Shown here one piece after another: positions 54,025-63,235 of a stretch of 64,000 nucleotides of DNA; positions within the stretch are counted from its first letter, which is position 1; every line of letters starts with the position of its first letter. The position numbers and the translations under genes were made by a program. Below the pieces are notes generated by a model. The model was given only the letters and a program-made list of their open reading frames with translations. It had not been told where the DNA came from and did not search any database. The DNA is from Natrialba asiatica DSM 12278. GTDB taxonomy: Archaea > Halobacteriota > Halobacteria > Halobacteriales > Natrialbaceae. The stretch spans positions 133,132-197,131 of the forward strand of contig NZ_AOIO01000003.1 of NCBI RefSeq assembly GCF_000337555.1, read 5' to 3'.

Positions 54025-55107
54025 CTAGCCACCGTCCTCGACGGGTTGCCACGGCGGCTCGTCGACGCCGTGCGTTTCGGCGAGTTCGGAGAGCGTCGCT
54101 CGGACGCCGGTGCCGATCGGAACGCCGTCCCGTTCACGCCGTTCTTTCGTCCGTGCCTCCGGTTCGCCGGGAAGCAACACCTCGTCGAACTCGGTGCGGG
54201 GCGGCGTCGATTTGAGTTCCGTCGCCATGACGGACAAGCGCTCTTTGAACGCCTCGGGGTCGGTAAACGCGGAGACGTCGATCACCCCGATCATGTGTCC
54301 CAGGCCGGCCGGCGTCGTCATATCGTCGTACATCGTCGGCACGTCGTCGCCGAACGCCGTATCCAGGAGGAGGCCGCAGAACGCGTCGACCACCAGGCCG
54401 AGGCCGTAGCCCTTCGGCCCGGCCATCGGTCGGAGTGCGTGGAACTCCTCGGGGTCGGTAACGGGGTCGCCCGATCCGTCGACCGCCCACTCCGGCGGGA
54501 TCTCCTCGTCTTCTTCCGCCGCGAGGATGACGTTTCCCTTCGCGGTCACGCTCGTGGCCATATCGAGCGTGACCGGGTAGCCGAGGTTCGAAGGCAGTCC
54601 GACGGAGATCGGATTCGTCCCGAAGTACGGATCAGCGCCGCCGAACGGTGCGACGTTCGGGCCTGCGTGGGTCATCCCGATCCCGATGTAATCGTGGTCG
54701 GCGGCGACGTTCGTGTAGTACGAGGCGGTGCCGAAGTGGTTGCTATTGCGGACGCCGACGAAAGCACAGCCCGTTCCTGTCGCACGTTCCATCGCCGCTT
54801 CCATCGCTCGAGCGGTACCGACCTGTCCGGGACCCCCATCGGCGTTCAGAATTGCCGTTCCCGCCGCCGTCTCCTCGATCGTCATGTCGGGCTCCGTCTC
54901 GATCCCCCCTGATTCGATGCGTTCGACGTAGGGGTCCAGCCGAACGACGCCGTGCGTGTCGATGCCGCGAAGATTCGCGTCGACGAGCGTCTCGGCGACC
55001 GTGGCAGCGTGAGACGCGGAGAGACCGGCCGCTGCCAGCGTCCGCGCGGCGAACGTTTCGAGGGCGTCCGGATCGGCCCGGACGGCGACGGACGAGTTCA
55101 CCGTCAT
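54025..55107 (-). CDS. Ldh2-family malate/L-lactate/ureidoglycolate-type dehydrogenase
   Basis: A 360-residue NAD(P)-dependent oxidoreductase of the Ldh2 (LDH_2/YlbC) family. The recognisable regions are LRGIDTHGVVRLDPYVE (THGV box), VGVRNSNHFGTASYY with the catalytic His, THAGPNVAPFGG and PKGYGLGLVVDAFCGLL. It oxidises a 2-hydroxy acid to a 2-oxo acid; known substrates include malate, lactate, ureidoglycolate and 2,3-diketo-gulonate. Starts one nt after the aldolase gene stop, so it is in an operon with it. Here a uronate-derived hydroxyacid is likely. Confidence 0.9.
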   Translation of the reverse strand: MTVNSSVAVRADPDALETFAARTLAAAGLSASHAATVAETLVDANLRGIDTHGVVRLDPYVERIESGGIETEPDMTIEETAAGTAILNADGGPGQVGTARAMEAAMERATGTGCAFVGVRNSNHFGTASYYTNVAADHDYIGIGMTHAGPNVAPFGGADPYFGTNPISVGLPSNLGYPVTLDMATSVTAKGNVILAAEEDEEIPPEWAVDGSGDPVTDPEEFHALRPMAGPKGYGLGLVVDAFCGLLLDTAFGDDVPTMYDDMTTPAGLGHMIGVIDVSAFTDPEAFKERLSVMATELKSTPPRTEFDEVLLPGEPEARTKERRERDGVPIGTGVRATLSELAETHGVDEPPWQPVEDGG

Positions 55108-55108
55108 C

Positions 55109-56041
55109 TTACGCGTACCCGCTGTCGACGATTCGCGCGTAGTACGTTTCGGCCCGCTCCTTGTCCGAGTCGGAGAGATCGACGAGCGGTTCCCGAACCG
55201 GTCCGCCGACGAGGCCGGCGAGATCCATGCCGTACTTGACCGCGGGCACGTTGTTGGCGGCCGCGAACGGATTATTCGGGCCGGATTCCGCCCGCAGGTT
55301 CTCGTAGGGCCGGATGCGGTTTCGGATGCGTCGCGCCCGCTCGAAGTCCTCAGCCTCGATCGCCTCGTGCAGCGCCATCGAAGCGGCCGGCGCGAAGTTT
55401 CCGATGCCGGTCGTGAATCCCTCGGCCCCCTCGAGTGCGAACGACGGAGCGAATCGCTCCGCGATGCCGTTGATGCAGACGAACTCGTCGTCGACGCGAT
55501 CGACGAGGTGGGAAAACGCCTGGATGTCGTTAACGGCGTACTTGACGCCGACGATGTTCTCGACCGTCGAGAGGGATGCGATTGCGTCGTCGCTGAGTTC
55601 GGGGCCGCGTTTGTACATGACCACCCCGAGGTCGGTTCGCGCCGCGATATCGCGGTAGTACCGCCTGACCCCTTCCTCGTGGAGGTACGTGTGATCCGGG
55701 TGCATGATCATGATCCCGTCGACGCCGATCTCGTCGTAGGTGCGTGCCAGATCGACGACGTTTTTCGTGCTGCCGGCTGCACCGGCGACCACGGTGCTAT
55801 CGCCGGCGACGGCGTCGACCGTCGATTCGACGACGCCGATGCGTTCGTCGCGGGTTAGCGAGTAGTACTCGCCGGTGTTGCCACACGGGATAAACAGCGA
55901 GCCGTTCGCGGCTTCGATCGCCTCGAGATTGGTTTCGTACGCCTCGTACTGCACGTCTCGTCTATCGTCGCTGAACGGAACGGCTGTGGTAAATGCGACG
56001 CTCCGAAGCCCCGCTTTCAGGTCTTTGTAACTCATCCACAT
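55109..56041 (-). CDS. Dihydrodipicolinate synthase/KDG aldolase family protein
   Basis: The 310-residue DapA-family lyase shows FIPCGNTGEYYSLTRDER in place of the GGTTGE box, the VVMYKRGPELSD region where the catalytic Tyr normally lies and GVKYAVNDIQ with the Schiff-base Lys. Members include KDG aldolase, KdgD and N-acetylneuraminate lyase. ATG 56041 is preferred because TATA-like CATATTACG lies about 25-28 nt upstream; ATG 56035 would also fit. It is followed by the Ldh2-type gene. In context it probably cleaves or dehydrates a KDG-type acid. Confidence 0.88.
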   Translation of the reverse strand: MWMSYKDLKAGLRSVAFTTAVPFSDDRRDVQYEAYETNLEAIEAANGSLFIPCGNTGEYYSLTRDERIGVVESTVDAVAGDSTVVAGAAGSTKNVVDLARTYDEIGVDGIMIMHPDHTYLHEEGVRRYYRDIAARTDLGVVMYKRGPELSDDAIASLSTVENIVGVKYAVNDIQAFSHLVDRVDDEFVCINGIAERFAPSFALEGAEGFTTGIGNFAPAASMALHEAIEAEDFERARRIRNRIRPYENLRAESGPNNPFAAANNVPAVKYGMDLAGLVGGPVREPLVDLSDSDKERAETYYARIVDSGYA

Positions 56042-56172
56042 ACGACGTGTCACAACCAGCGTAATATGGCTTGTGGCTCAGGCAACCACGGGTCCGTCGC
56101 AGAGGATCTGTCGCATCGATTCACCGGAGTTGCCATCGAACAGGAAATCGATACTGTCGAACGCGATCGTAG

Positions 56173-56943
56173 CTACGAGTACTGCGTGTTGAGTTCGATG
56201 ACCCTCGCGACGTTCGTGACGAGCGTCGGGAGTTCCTTTTCGAAGTACTCGCCGCTGGCGCGCTTCGTCGGGACCGTCACGCTCAGACCGGCAATCGTCT
56301 CGGGGCCGCATTCGATCGGGGCGGCGACACAGCAGATGCCTTCGATCCGTTCCTCCCTGTCGTAGGCGTACCCGCGCTCGCGAATCGTCTCGATGCGCTC
56401 CCGGAGTTCACCTCGGTCGACGACGGTGTGTTCCGTTCGCGGTCGTAGCTCGCTGTTCGACAGGATCTCCTCGACGCGGTCGTCAGGGAGGACCGAGAGG
56501 ATGGTTTTTCCGACCGCCGTAGAGTGAAGCGACACGCTCGTCCCGAGTTGTGAGTCCGTCTGGACGTATCGGTGACCGCGCGATTGGTAGAAGTAGATGC
56601 CTTCGCCCTGGTACTCGACGACGACCTGGGCGCGTTCACCGGTTTGATCGACGATATCGTCGATTTCCGCCTTCGCCGCCCGGTACAGATTCTGGTACCG
56701 ATCGGTGCTTCGGGCTGCGCCACCGAGAGTCAGGAACGGCAGGCCGACGTGATACTCATCACCGATCCGAAATAGGTATCCCATTTCGGTGAGCGTCTGG
56801 AGGTGAGCGTGCACCGTACTCTTGGAGTGACCAAGCGTCTTCGCGAGTTCGGAGACGGTCGCACCGTCGGTCGACGAAATCCGTTCGATGATCGTGAACG
56901 CGGTGCGCGTCGACTTGATCTGTTTCCGTTCTGTCGATCCCAT
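56173..56943 (-). CDS. IclR family transcriptional regulator
   Basis: A 256-residue regulator with an N-terminal winged HTH (about 10-62, SKSTVHAHLQTLTEMGYL) and an IclR effector domain ending in GLSVTVPTKRASG. ATG 56943 is supported by TAATTATATTA about 27 nt upstream and by the start of the HTH domain. It lies 130 nt upstream of the aldolase gene in the same direction and is divergent from another IclR gene. It probably controls the uronate-type genes; an inverted repeat at its own start suggests autoregulation. Confidence 0.9.
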   Translation of the reverse strand: MGSTERKQIKSTRTAFTIIERISSTDGATVSELAKTLGHSKSTVHAHLQTLTEMGYLFRIGDEYHVGLPFLTLGGAARSTDRYQNLYRAAKAEIDDIVDQTGERAQVVVEYQGEGIYFYQSRGHRYVQTDSQLGTSVSLHSTAVGKTILSVLPDDRVEEILSNSELRPRTEHTVVDRGELRERIETIRERGYAYDREERIEGICCVAAPIECGPETIAGLSVTVPTKRASGEYFEKELPTLVTNVARVIELNTQYS

Positions 56944-56945
56944 GA

Positions 56946-56977
56946 GGGTGTCAATCACACCCGCGGTAATATAATTA
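56946..56977 (-). promoter_or_regulatory. Promoter and inverted repeat of the IclR gene
   Basis: On the minus strand TAATTATATTA (around 56966-56976) is the TATA element, and a perfect inverted repeat GGGTGT-CAATC-ACACCC (plus strand 56946-56962) lies between it and the start at 56943. A repressor bound here would block a leaderless transcript. Confidence 0.5.
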
Positions 56978-57374
56978 TCGCAGCAGTTCGACACTGTCGA
57001 ACGGGGTCGAGCGCGGAGACGGGAGCGCATCGCGAGTACCACGATGGATTACGAATGTACGGTTGTAAATATAGTGTCGGTTTCCCTTCGATCGTGATCG
57101 GCGTTCGCTCCATATATCATGGATCCATCCGTTGGCAGCCGAACGAGATGAGTTACGGCCACTACTGAATCCGTTCCGATTTGGAAATAGTTCCGCGAGT
57201 GCTCCTGTGAGCGCGGTATTACTGGCACTACGAACGATCGGTCCGCGATATACGGCCGTCCCGACTGCGAACGCCTCCGTCACTGGCGTTTCCTATTGGA
57301 TCGCCCATAGATAGACTGGTTCCGGTGAAATCTCCCTCGGCGACCACGCCCCCTCGATTAGACGTCGACCTTGG

Positions 57375-57400
57375 GAATATTCTATGATACGTGGATTTAT
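57375..57400 (+). promoter_or_regulatory. Promoter of the second IclR gene with a GAATATTC box
   Basis: GAATATTC (57375-57382) is followed by the TATA-like ATTTAT (57395-57400), which lies about 28 nt before the ATG at 57426. The same GAATATTC core is in the palindrome upstream of the sugar ABC operon (2809-2816). Confidence 0.45.
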
Positions 57401-57425
57401 CTGGTGGAGGGGAGAACAACGATCA

Positions 57426-58190
57426 ATGGCCGACAGTCAACTGCTGACGACGACCGAAACATCGCTGGCGGTAATCGAAACGATTCAAGAGCGAGACGGG
57501 GCGACGCCGGCGGAGTTGGCGGCAGCACTCGATCTCTCCGAGAGTACAGTGTACAAACACCTCTATACCCTCGGTAAACACGGCTACGTCGTCGCGACCG
57601 GCGATACGTACCGACTCGGCGGCCGGTTCTATCATTTCGGGATGTACGTTCGAAACCGCAGCAAGATCTACGAACTCGCGGGAAAGTACGTGATCGAACT
57701 CGCAGAGCAATCGAACGAGGAATCCGACTTCGGCATCGAAGAAAACGGCCGCATCGTCACGCTGTTCGACTCGGTCGGCAGCTCAGCGACTCCGAGTTCG
57801 CGACTCAACAACTACGAATACATGCACACGACGGCGATCGGAAAGGCGATCCTCGCTCGCCTTCCGCCGTCCCGCATCGACCAGATCATCGGCCGCTGGG
57901 GACTCCCCCGGCTCACCGACCAGACGATCACGTCCCGAGAAGCGCTGGACGACGAACTCGCACGGATTCGAGAGCGAGGCTACGCGATCAACGACCAGGA
58001 GTCGATCCCCGGAAAGCGCGTCGCCGGCGTCGTTGCCGAAGACCCGTCCGGAAACATCATCGGCGGCTTTACCGTCTCCGGACCGGCCTATCGGATCGAA
58101 GACGCCGATCTCTACCGAGAATTTCCCGACATCCTCCGGCGAGTCGTCCCCGAGTTCGAAACCGAACTCGATTCGCAGGGACTCGTCTGA
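57426..58190 (+). CDS. IclR family transcriptional regulator
   Basis: The third IclR protein of the window has 254 residues, with a winged HTH (about 15-65, SESTVYKHLYTLGKHGYV) and an effector domain reading LFDSVGSSATPSSRLNN and GIGKAIL-type helix HTTAIGKAILARL, ending GGFTVSGPAYRIED. ATG 57426 is preferred because of the TATA-like element 28 nt upstream; the longer frame reads through the promoter. It is divergent from the IclR gene at 56943 and precedes the NhaC gene by 142 nt. Confidence 0.9.
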   Translation: MADSQLLTTTETSLAVIETIQERDGATPAELAAALDLSESTVYKHLYTLGKHGYVVATGDTYRLGGRFYHFGMYVRNRSKIYELAGKYVIELAEQSNEESDFGIEENGRIVTLFDSVGSSATPSSRLNNYEYMHTTAIGKAILARLPPSRIDQIIGRWGLPRLTDQTITSREALDDELARIRERGYAINDQESIPGKRVAGVVAEDPSGNIIGGFTVSGPAYRIEDADLYREFPDILRRVVPEFETELDSQGLV

Positions 58191-58332
58191 GCGGTGGAAC
58201 CGGGCGCGTCATCGATTTCGGCTCGATCGACGAAGATATTCGAAGCGATACCCCACTGACCAATACGGATGACCGCTTTCTAGCCGGTTTTCAAAAGGTT
58301 AAAGTAGTATTGCCGATCTCGGTTGTGACTGT

Positions 58333-60102
58333 ATGTCATATGAGGCGTTGCCGTACGGAGCACTGTCACTAGTGCCGCCGCTGCTCGCGATTGCACTCGC
58401 GATGTACACGCGGCAGGTACTGGTTTCGCTGTTCGCCGGGGTCTGGGCCGGTGCGTTGCTGATCGCCGACTGGAACCCGATCGCCGCAACAGCGTTATCG
58501 ATGGACTGGATCGTCGAAGTGGTCAGATCGCCGTTCGATACGAAATTTCTCATCCTGATCATGTTCATGGGGGCGGGTGCCGCGTTCATCCACAAATCGG
58601 GCGGGATCATCGCGCTCCAGAACTGGATCGGCCACCGGGTAAACACCGCCCGCGATTCGCAAATCCTGACGTGGCTCATCGGCATCTTCATCTTCTTCGA
58701 TTCGTACACGAGCACGATCGTCACCGGAAACGCGACGCGAGAACTCTCCGAGGATAACCACACGTCCCGCGAGATGCACGCATACGTACTCGACTCGACG
58801 ACCTCGCCGGTGACGACCTTCGGCCCCGTTTCGAACTGGATCGGCTACCAGGTGTCGATGATCATCGTCGGCTTCGAGGCCGCCGAGTTCACGGCCGAAG
58901 AAGTCGGTCTCACCGCCTTCGGGCTCTTCCTGCAGAGCATTCCGTGGAACATCTACTGCTTTCTCGCGTTCTTCATGGTCGGCTTTATCTCGATCACCCA
59001 GCGGTTCTACGGCCCGATGTTGGACGCCGAATGGCGGTCGCGCAAGGAGAAAAAGACCAAGCGAGACGACGCGACCCCGCTCTCGGATATCGAAACCGAC
59101 GTCGGCGAGCCGAGCGAGAAGAACCCGACGCTGGTTAACTTCTTCGCGCCGATTCTGACGCTGCTGGTCGTCGGACTCGTCTCGATGTGGTGGCTCGGCG
59201 GCGGCCACCAACCCGGCGTCGACATCGCGACCGCATTCCAGGAGACCGACGTCGCACTCGGCCTGCTCTACGGGTCGTTCGCGTTCATGGCCGTCGGCAT
59301 GCTCGGTGCCGTCGGCTTCCGGACGATGGACCTCGACGAGGCGGGCGACACCATCATCAGCGGCTTCAAGACGATGATGATCGCCGCCGCGATCATCGTG
59401 CTCGCCTGGAGCATCGGCCACGCCGCCGAACAGGTCGGTACCGCCGAGTTCATCGTCGACGTCATGGTCGACAGCGGCGTGCCCGGTTCGTTCCTGCCGC
59501 TGCTCATCTTCGTCGCCGCGATGTTCATCGCGTTTACGACGGGGACCTCCTGGGGGACGATGGCGATCCTGACGCCGCTCGCGATCCCGCTCGGCTACGA
59601 ACTCGTCGGCGTGTCGATCCTGCCGGTGCTGATGGGCGTGCTGTTCGGCGGTGCGATCTGGGGCGACCACGTCTCGCCGATCAGCGATACCACCGTCATG
59701 TCGTCGATCTTCGCCGGCTCGGACCACATCGATCACGTGTCCACGCAGATTCCGTTCGCGATGACCGCGGCCGGCGTCACGGTGGTTGCGCTGTTGCTGT
59801 ACGCCGCCGGACTCACGTCGGCGCTCGTCTTGCTTCCGCTATCGGTCGTCCTCACCGCCGTCGTCGTCGTCGCGCTGAACAAACTGGACGCTCGCCGGAA
59901 GAACCTCCCCGAAATCATGCCGACCGCGAAGGCTATCGAGAACGGCACGATCGATACCGACGCGATCGAGAACGGAAATCGATCCGGTGCAACCCAGTTT
60001 AACGGAACCTACGACTACATCGCATCGATTCCGCTGACCGCGGTCGGTGTCGTCGCCGTCTATCTCGGCCTCGTCTTCGCGTTCGTCATGATCGGCCTCT
60101 GA
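58333..60102 (+). CDS. Na+/H+ antiporter family protein (NhaC type)
   Basis: The 589-residue protein has about 12-13 helices and the NhaC family pattern: LVPPLLAIALAMYTRQVLVS at the start, FMGAGAAFIHKSGG, GIFIFFDSYTSTIVTGNATR with acidic and polar residues inside a helix, FTTGTSWGTMAILTPLAIPL and GAIWGDHVSPISDTTVMSS. Members exchange Na+ for H+ or transport organic substrates such as malate/lactate. A TATA-like GTTAAAGTAG near 58300 suggests a leaderless start. It precedes an L-asparaginase gene by 138 nt. Confidence 0.92.
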   Translation: MSYEALPYGALSLVPPLLAIALAMYTRQVLVSLFAGVWAGALLIADWNPIAATALSMDWIVEVVRSPFDTKFLILIMFMGAGAAFIHKSGGIIALQNWIGHRVNTARDSQILTWLIGIFIFFDSYTSTIVTGNATRELSEDNHTSREMHAYVLDSTTSPVTTFGPVSNWIGYQVSMIIVGFEAAEFTAEEVGLTAFGLFLQSIPWNIYCFLAFFMVGFISITQRFYGPMLDAEWRSRKEKKTKRDDATPLSDIETDVGEPSEKNPTLVNFFAPILTLLVVGLVSMWWLGGGHQPGVDIATAFQETDVALGLLYGSFAFMAVGMLGAVGFRTMDLDEAGDTIISGFKTMMIAAAIIVLAWSIGHAAEQVGTAEFIVDVMVDSGVPGSFLPLLIFVAAMFIAFTTGTSWGTMAILTPLAIPLGYELVGVSILPVLMGVLFGGAIWGDHVSPISDTTVMSSIFAGSDHIDHVSTQIPFAMTAAGVTVVALLLYAAGLTSALVLLPLSVVLTAVVVVALNKLDARRKNLPEIMPTAKAIENGTIDTDAIENGNRSGATQFNGTYDYIASIPLTAVGVVAVYLGLVFAFVMIGL

Positions 60103-60240
60103 ACGCGACTCTCTCCCGGCCGTATCCAATCTGCTACGAGTTCAGTAGCCGACGGTAGACGATCCATCGGTATCGAACGCGAGGACTGGGACGAGCGACC
60201 GATCACAACTACTATACGGTCCGTTCGTCCAGTACGACGC

Positions 60241-61257
60241 ATGGCAACGGTCCACGTCATAGCGACCGGTGGGACGATTGCGGGCACGACGAGCGACACT
60301 GGTACGGTACCGACCGAATCCGGACGCGACCTGCTAGAGGCGTATCCCGAGAGCGTCGAGCACGTCGACATCGAACTCGAGCAACTCACGCAGACGCCGA
60401 GTTCGGAACTGGCACTCGACGACCTCGTCGACCTGGCCGCACGCGTTCGCGCCGTCGCCGCCGACGTCGACGGCGTGGTGGTCCTCCACGGAACCGATAC
60501 GATCGAAGAGACCGCCTATTATCTGGATCTCGTCCTCGATGTGAACTCGCCGGTCGTCTGTACCGGTGCACAGCGGCCACACGACGCGATCAGTCCCGAC
60601 GGGCCGGCGAACGTTCGCGGCGCGCTCGACGCGGCGAGCCACGAGCACGTCCGATCGGGAAGTTACGTGTTCTTTAACGATCGACTGCACGCGGCGCGGG
60701 CGGTGACCAAGCGCCACAGCAGCAATCTCGCGGCGTACGGCTCGGGTAACTACGGCCCGGTGGCCGAACGGACGCCGGAGGGACTCTGGTTCTATCGTCA
60801 TCCCGACAGCCTGTCGACGATGATTCCCGTCCGAGACGTGACGGCGACCGTCGAAATCGTCGCGACGTCGACGGACACGACCGGATCGCAGATCATTGAT
60901 GCCGTCGATCGCGGCGTCGACGGACTCGTCGTCGACGGACTCGGACTCGGAAACGTTCCCGGCGCTGTCGCCGACGCAATTCGTACTGCGGTCGGCGACG
61001 GGATTGACGTGGTTATCACGACACGCTGTCGAGATGGGGTCGTCTCGCCGGTGTACGGAGCCGACGGCGGCGCTGCGGTGCTCGAGGAGGCCGGTGCGAT
61101 GTTCGCGTCGAACCTCTCCGCGCAAAAGGCCCGAATCAAACTCCTCGCTGCGCTGTCGACCCGATCGGACCGACCGATCCGACCGCTGTTCGACGCCGCT
61201 CTATTCGACGGCCACGGATACGTCCGTTCGACCACTGGCTGGGAAGACGCCCACTGA
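60241..61257 (+). CDS. L-asparaginase
   Basis: A 338-residue type I/II asparaginase. The first catalytic Thr is in VIATGGTIAGTTSD (T12), and the second set is VVLHGTDTIEETAYYLDLV and PVVCTGAQRPHDAISPDG. A Lys/Ser motif RAVTKRHSSNLAAYGSG follows. It hydrolyses asparagine to aspartate and ammonia; the absence of a signal peptide indicates a cytoplasmic enzyme. Its relation to the antiporter gene is not obvious. The enzyme is complete. Confidence 0.92.
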   Translation: MATVHVIATGGTIAGTTSDTGTVPTESGRDLLEAYPESVEHVDIELEQLTQTPSSELALDDLVDLAARVRAVAADVDGVVVLHGTDTIEETAYYLDLVLDVNSPVVCTGAQRPHDAISPDGPANVRGALDAASHEHVRSGSYVFFNDRLHAARAVTKRHSSNLAAYGSGNYGPVAERTPEGLWFYRHPDSLSTMIPVRDVTATVEIVATSTDTTGSQIIDAVDRGVDGLVVDGLGLGNVPGAVADAIRTAVGDGIDVVITTRCRDGVVSPVYGADGGAAVLEEAGAMFASNLSAQKARIKLLAALSTRSDRPIRPLFDAALFDGHGYVRSTTGWEDAH

Positions 61258-61516
61258 TCCTGGTCGACCGACCGCCACGCTGAGACCGATTGCTGGAAGT
61301 CAATGCCGGCGCGAACGCTCGGTCGAGGCAAGTATTGGCGAGTTCGCAGCAGATAGGGCGGGAAGTCGGTATACCTCGGATAAGAGCTTCTGGTTCATAG
61401 TGATCGCAATACCGGTCCCGAGAACGTGTCGTATAGGGAATAATATCGGACTATCATGGCCCAAAACAAACACGTTCAGTACTACTTAGTTCCAATACGC
61501 GAGCACTTCTGATGGA

Positions 61517-62305
61517 ATGCGATCACTATCCGAGACACCCCTCGTTCGAGACGGTAAATCGATCATTCTTGCGCACGATCACGGGTTGGAACACGGGCCG
61601 ACCGCCTTCTCCGAGGTTCCGGAACGACTCGATCCGGAGACCGTCTTCGAGATGGCAACCCACGACGCCGTCACCGGGTTCGCGGTGCAGAAAGGGCTCG
61701 CAGAAACGTACTATCCCTCCTACGAAGACGACGTGAACCTGCTGGCGAAACTCAACGGCACCAGCAGCCTCTGGATGGGCGAACCGTACTCACCACAGAC
61801 CTGCTCGGTCGAGTACGCGCTCGAACTCGGCGCCGACGCCGTCGGCTACACGGTGTATCCCGGCACCAACCGCGAACCCGAGATGTTCGAGGAGTTCAGA
61901 AGCGTCCAGGAATCGGCCCGCGAGCACGACGTTCCGGTCGCAATGTGGTCGTATCCGCGCGGGCAGGCGTTGAAAGAACACCGCAAGCCCGACGTGATCT
62001 CGTACGCGACCCGTATCGCGCTCGAACTCGGTGCGGACGTTGCGAAGGTGAAGTATCCCCGCAGCGGCGACGCAATGGCCACGGCGGTGGACGCGGCGGG
62101 TGACGTAAACGTCGTGCTCAGCGGCGGCGCGAAAACCTCGGACGACGAGTTCCTCTCGCTGGTCGAGACGGCGATGAACGCCGGCGCGAGTGGGCTGGCC
62201 GTCGGTCGAAACGTCTGGCAACGCGACAATCCCGACCGGATCCTCGACGCGCTCGAAGCGGTCGTTTTCGACGGCGCAACCGCAGACGAAGCGCTCCCCG
62301 AGTAA
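61517..62305 (+). CDS. fba: Class I fructose-bisphosphate aldolase (DhnA/Fba archaeal type)
   Basis: This 262-residue enzyme of the DeoC/FbaB family cleaves fructose 1,6-bisphosphate to two trioses. It shows ILAHDHGLEHGPTAF at the start, the metal-free Schiff-base Lys in AKVKYPRSGD, LSGGAKTSDDEF (phosphate-binding loop) and GASGLAVGRNVWQR. ATG 61517 follows a TATA-like GTACTACTTA. The GlpR/DeoR regulator lies 162 nt downstream and a PfkB 1-phosphofructokinase follows, as in known haloarchaeal fructose loci. Confidence 0.92.
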   Translation: MRSLSETPLVRDGKSIILAHDHGLEHGPTAFSEVPERLDPETVFEMATHDAVTGFAVQKGLAETYYPSYEDDVNLLAKLNGTSSLWMGEPYSPQTCSVEYALELGADAVGYTVYPGTNREPEMFEEFRSVQESAREHDVPVAMWSYPRGQALKEHRKPDVISYATRIALELGADVAKVKYPRSGDAMATAVDAAGDVNVVLSGGAKTSDDEFLSLVETAMNAGASGLAVGRNVWQRDNPDRILDALEAVVFDGATADEALPE

Positions 62306-62467
62306 CGATCCTCGGGATCCGAATCTCGACGCGGTTGGCACGCGATAGCGACGTAGTGCGGTCGACCTGCCGGTTCCGCTGATTGGTACGCAGATAGCGG
62401 GCGGAAACAATCAAAACCAGATACAAATATGAACGTCACCGTGCAAGTATCCGACGAACGCACAGCT

Positions 62468-63235
62468 ATGTTACCGGCAATGCGAAAGCGCGAGATCGTC
62501 GAGGTGGTCTCCGAGCGCGGCGAGTGTTCCGTCGCCGAACTCGCCGAGGAGATGGACTGCTCGAAGGCGACGATCCGTCGCGATCTCAGCGATCTCGAGG
62601 AACGGCAGTTGATCGAGCGATCACACGGCGGTGCCGTCCCAGCGACGACCGTCGGAAGCGAACAGACCTACGGCCAAAAGGAGGTGCAAAATCTCGACAG
62701 CAAGCTGGTCATCGCCGAGCGAGCAGTCGAGGAAATCGCCGAGAATCAAGTCGTCTTCTTCGACTCGGGATCGACGACGATGCAAGTCGCCAAGAACGTC
62801 CCGACCGACCGATCGTTCCTGTCGGTGACGAACTCGCCGGTCTTAGCGATAGAACTCGGAGAGAAAGATAACGATGTGAAACTGACCGGCGGCACGCTTC
62901 GCCACGAGACGCGGGCGCTGACCGGGCCGAGCGCAGAGCGGTTCATGGAGCGAACGAACTTCGACTTGTTGTTTCTCGGGACGAACGCAGTTGATCCGTC
63001 CGAAGGACTCATGACACCGAACGAAGACGAAGCCCGCCTGAAATCACTCATGATCGAAAACGCAGCGCGCGTCGTCCTCGTTTCCGATGGTACCAAGCTA
63101 GACAAGCGGAGCTTCGTCAAATTCGCATCCGTTGAAGACGTGGACATGTTCATCACCGACGTAACGCTCTCTGAGTGTCAGCGCGAGCCGTTCGACGCCG
63201 CCGGCGTCGAACTTATCGAGGGGGTCGGCCAGTGA
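62468..63235 (+). CDS. glpR: DeoR-family transcriptional regulator (GlpR)
   Basis: A 255-residue DeoR/GlpR protein with an N-terminal HTH (MRKREIVEVVSERGECSVAE, then CSKATIRRDLSDLEE) and a C-terminal effector domain with FFDSGSTTMQVAKNVP, LTGGTLRHETRALTGPS and FLGTNAVDPSEGLMTPN. In Haloferax the GlpR protein represses fructose and glucose use genes and neighbours pfkB. ATG 62468 is chosen because an upstream ATG (62429) lies directly after a TATA-like box, too near for a start. It overlaps the pfkB gene by 4 nt (GTGA). Confidence 0.92.
   Translation: MLPAMRKREIVEVVSERGECSVAELAEEMDCSKATIRRDLSDLEERQLIERSHGGAVPATTVGSEQTYGQKEVQNLDSKLVIAERAVEEIAENQVVFFDSGSTTMQVAKNVPTDRSFLSVTNSPVLAIELGEKDNDVKLTGGTLRHETRALTGPSAERFMERTNFDLLFLGTNAVDPSEGLMTPNEDEARLKSLMIENAARVVLVSDGTKLDKRSFVKFASVEDVDMFITDVTLSECQREPFDAAGVELIEGVGQ

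Larger units (their letters stand above)
56944..57425. other. Divergent intergenic region between two IclR genes
   Basis: About 480 nt; no gene seen. Both ends carry promoters: see 56946-56977 and 57375-57400. Confidence 0.55.
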
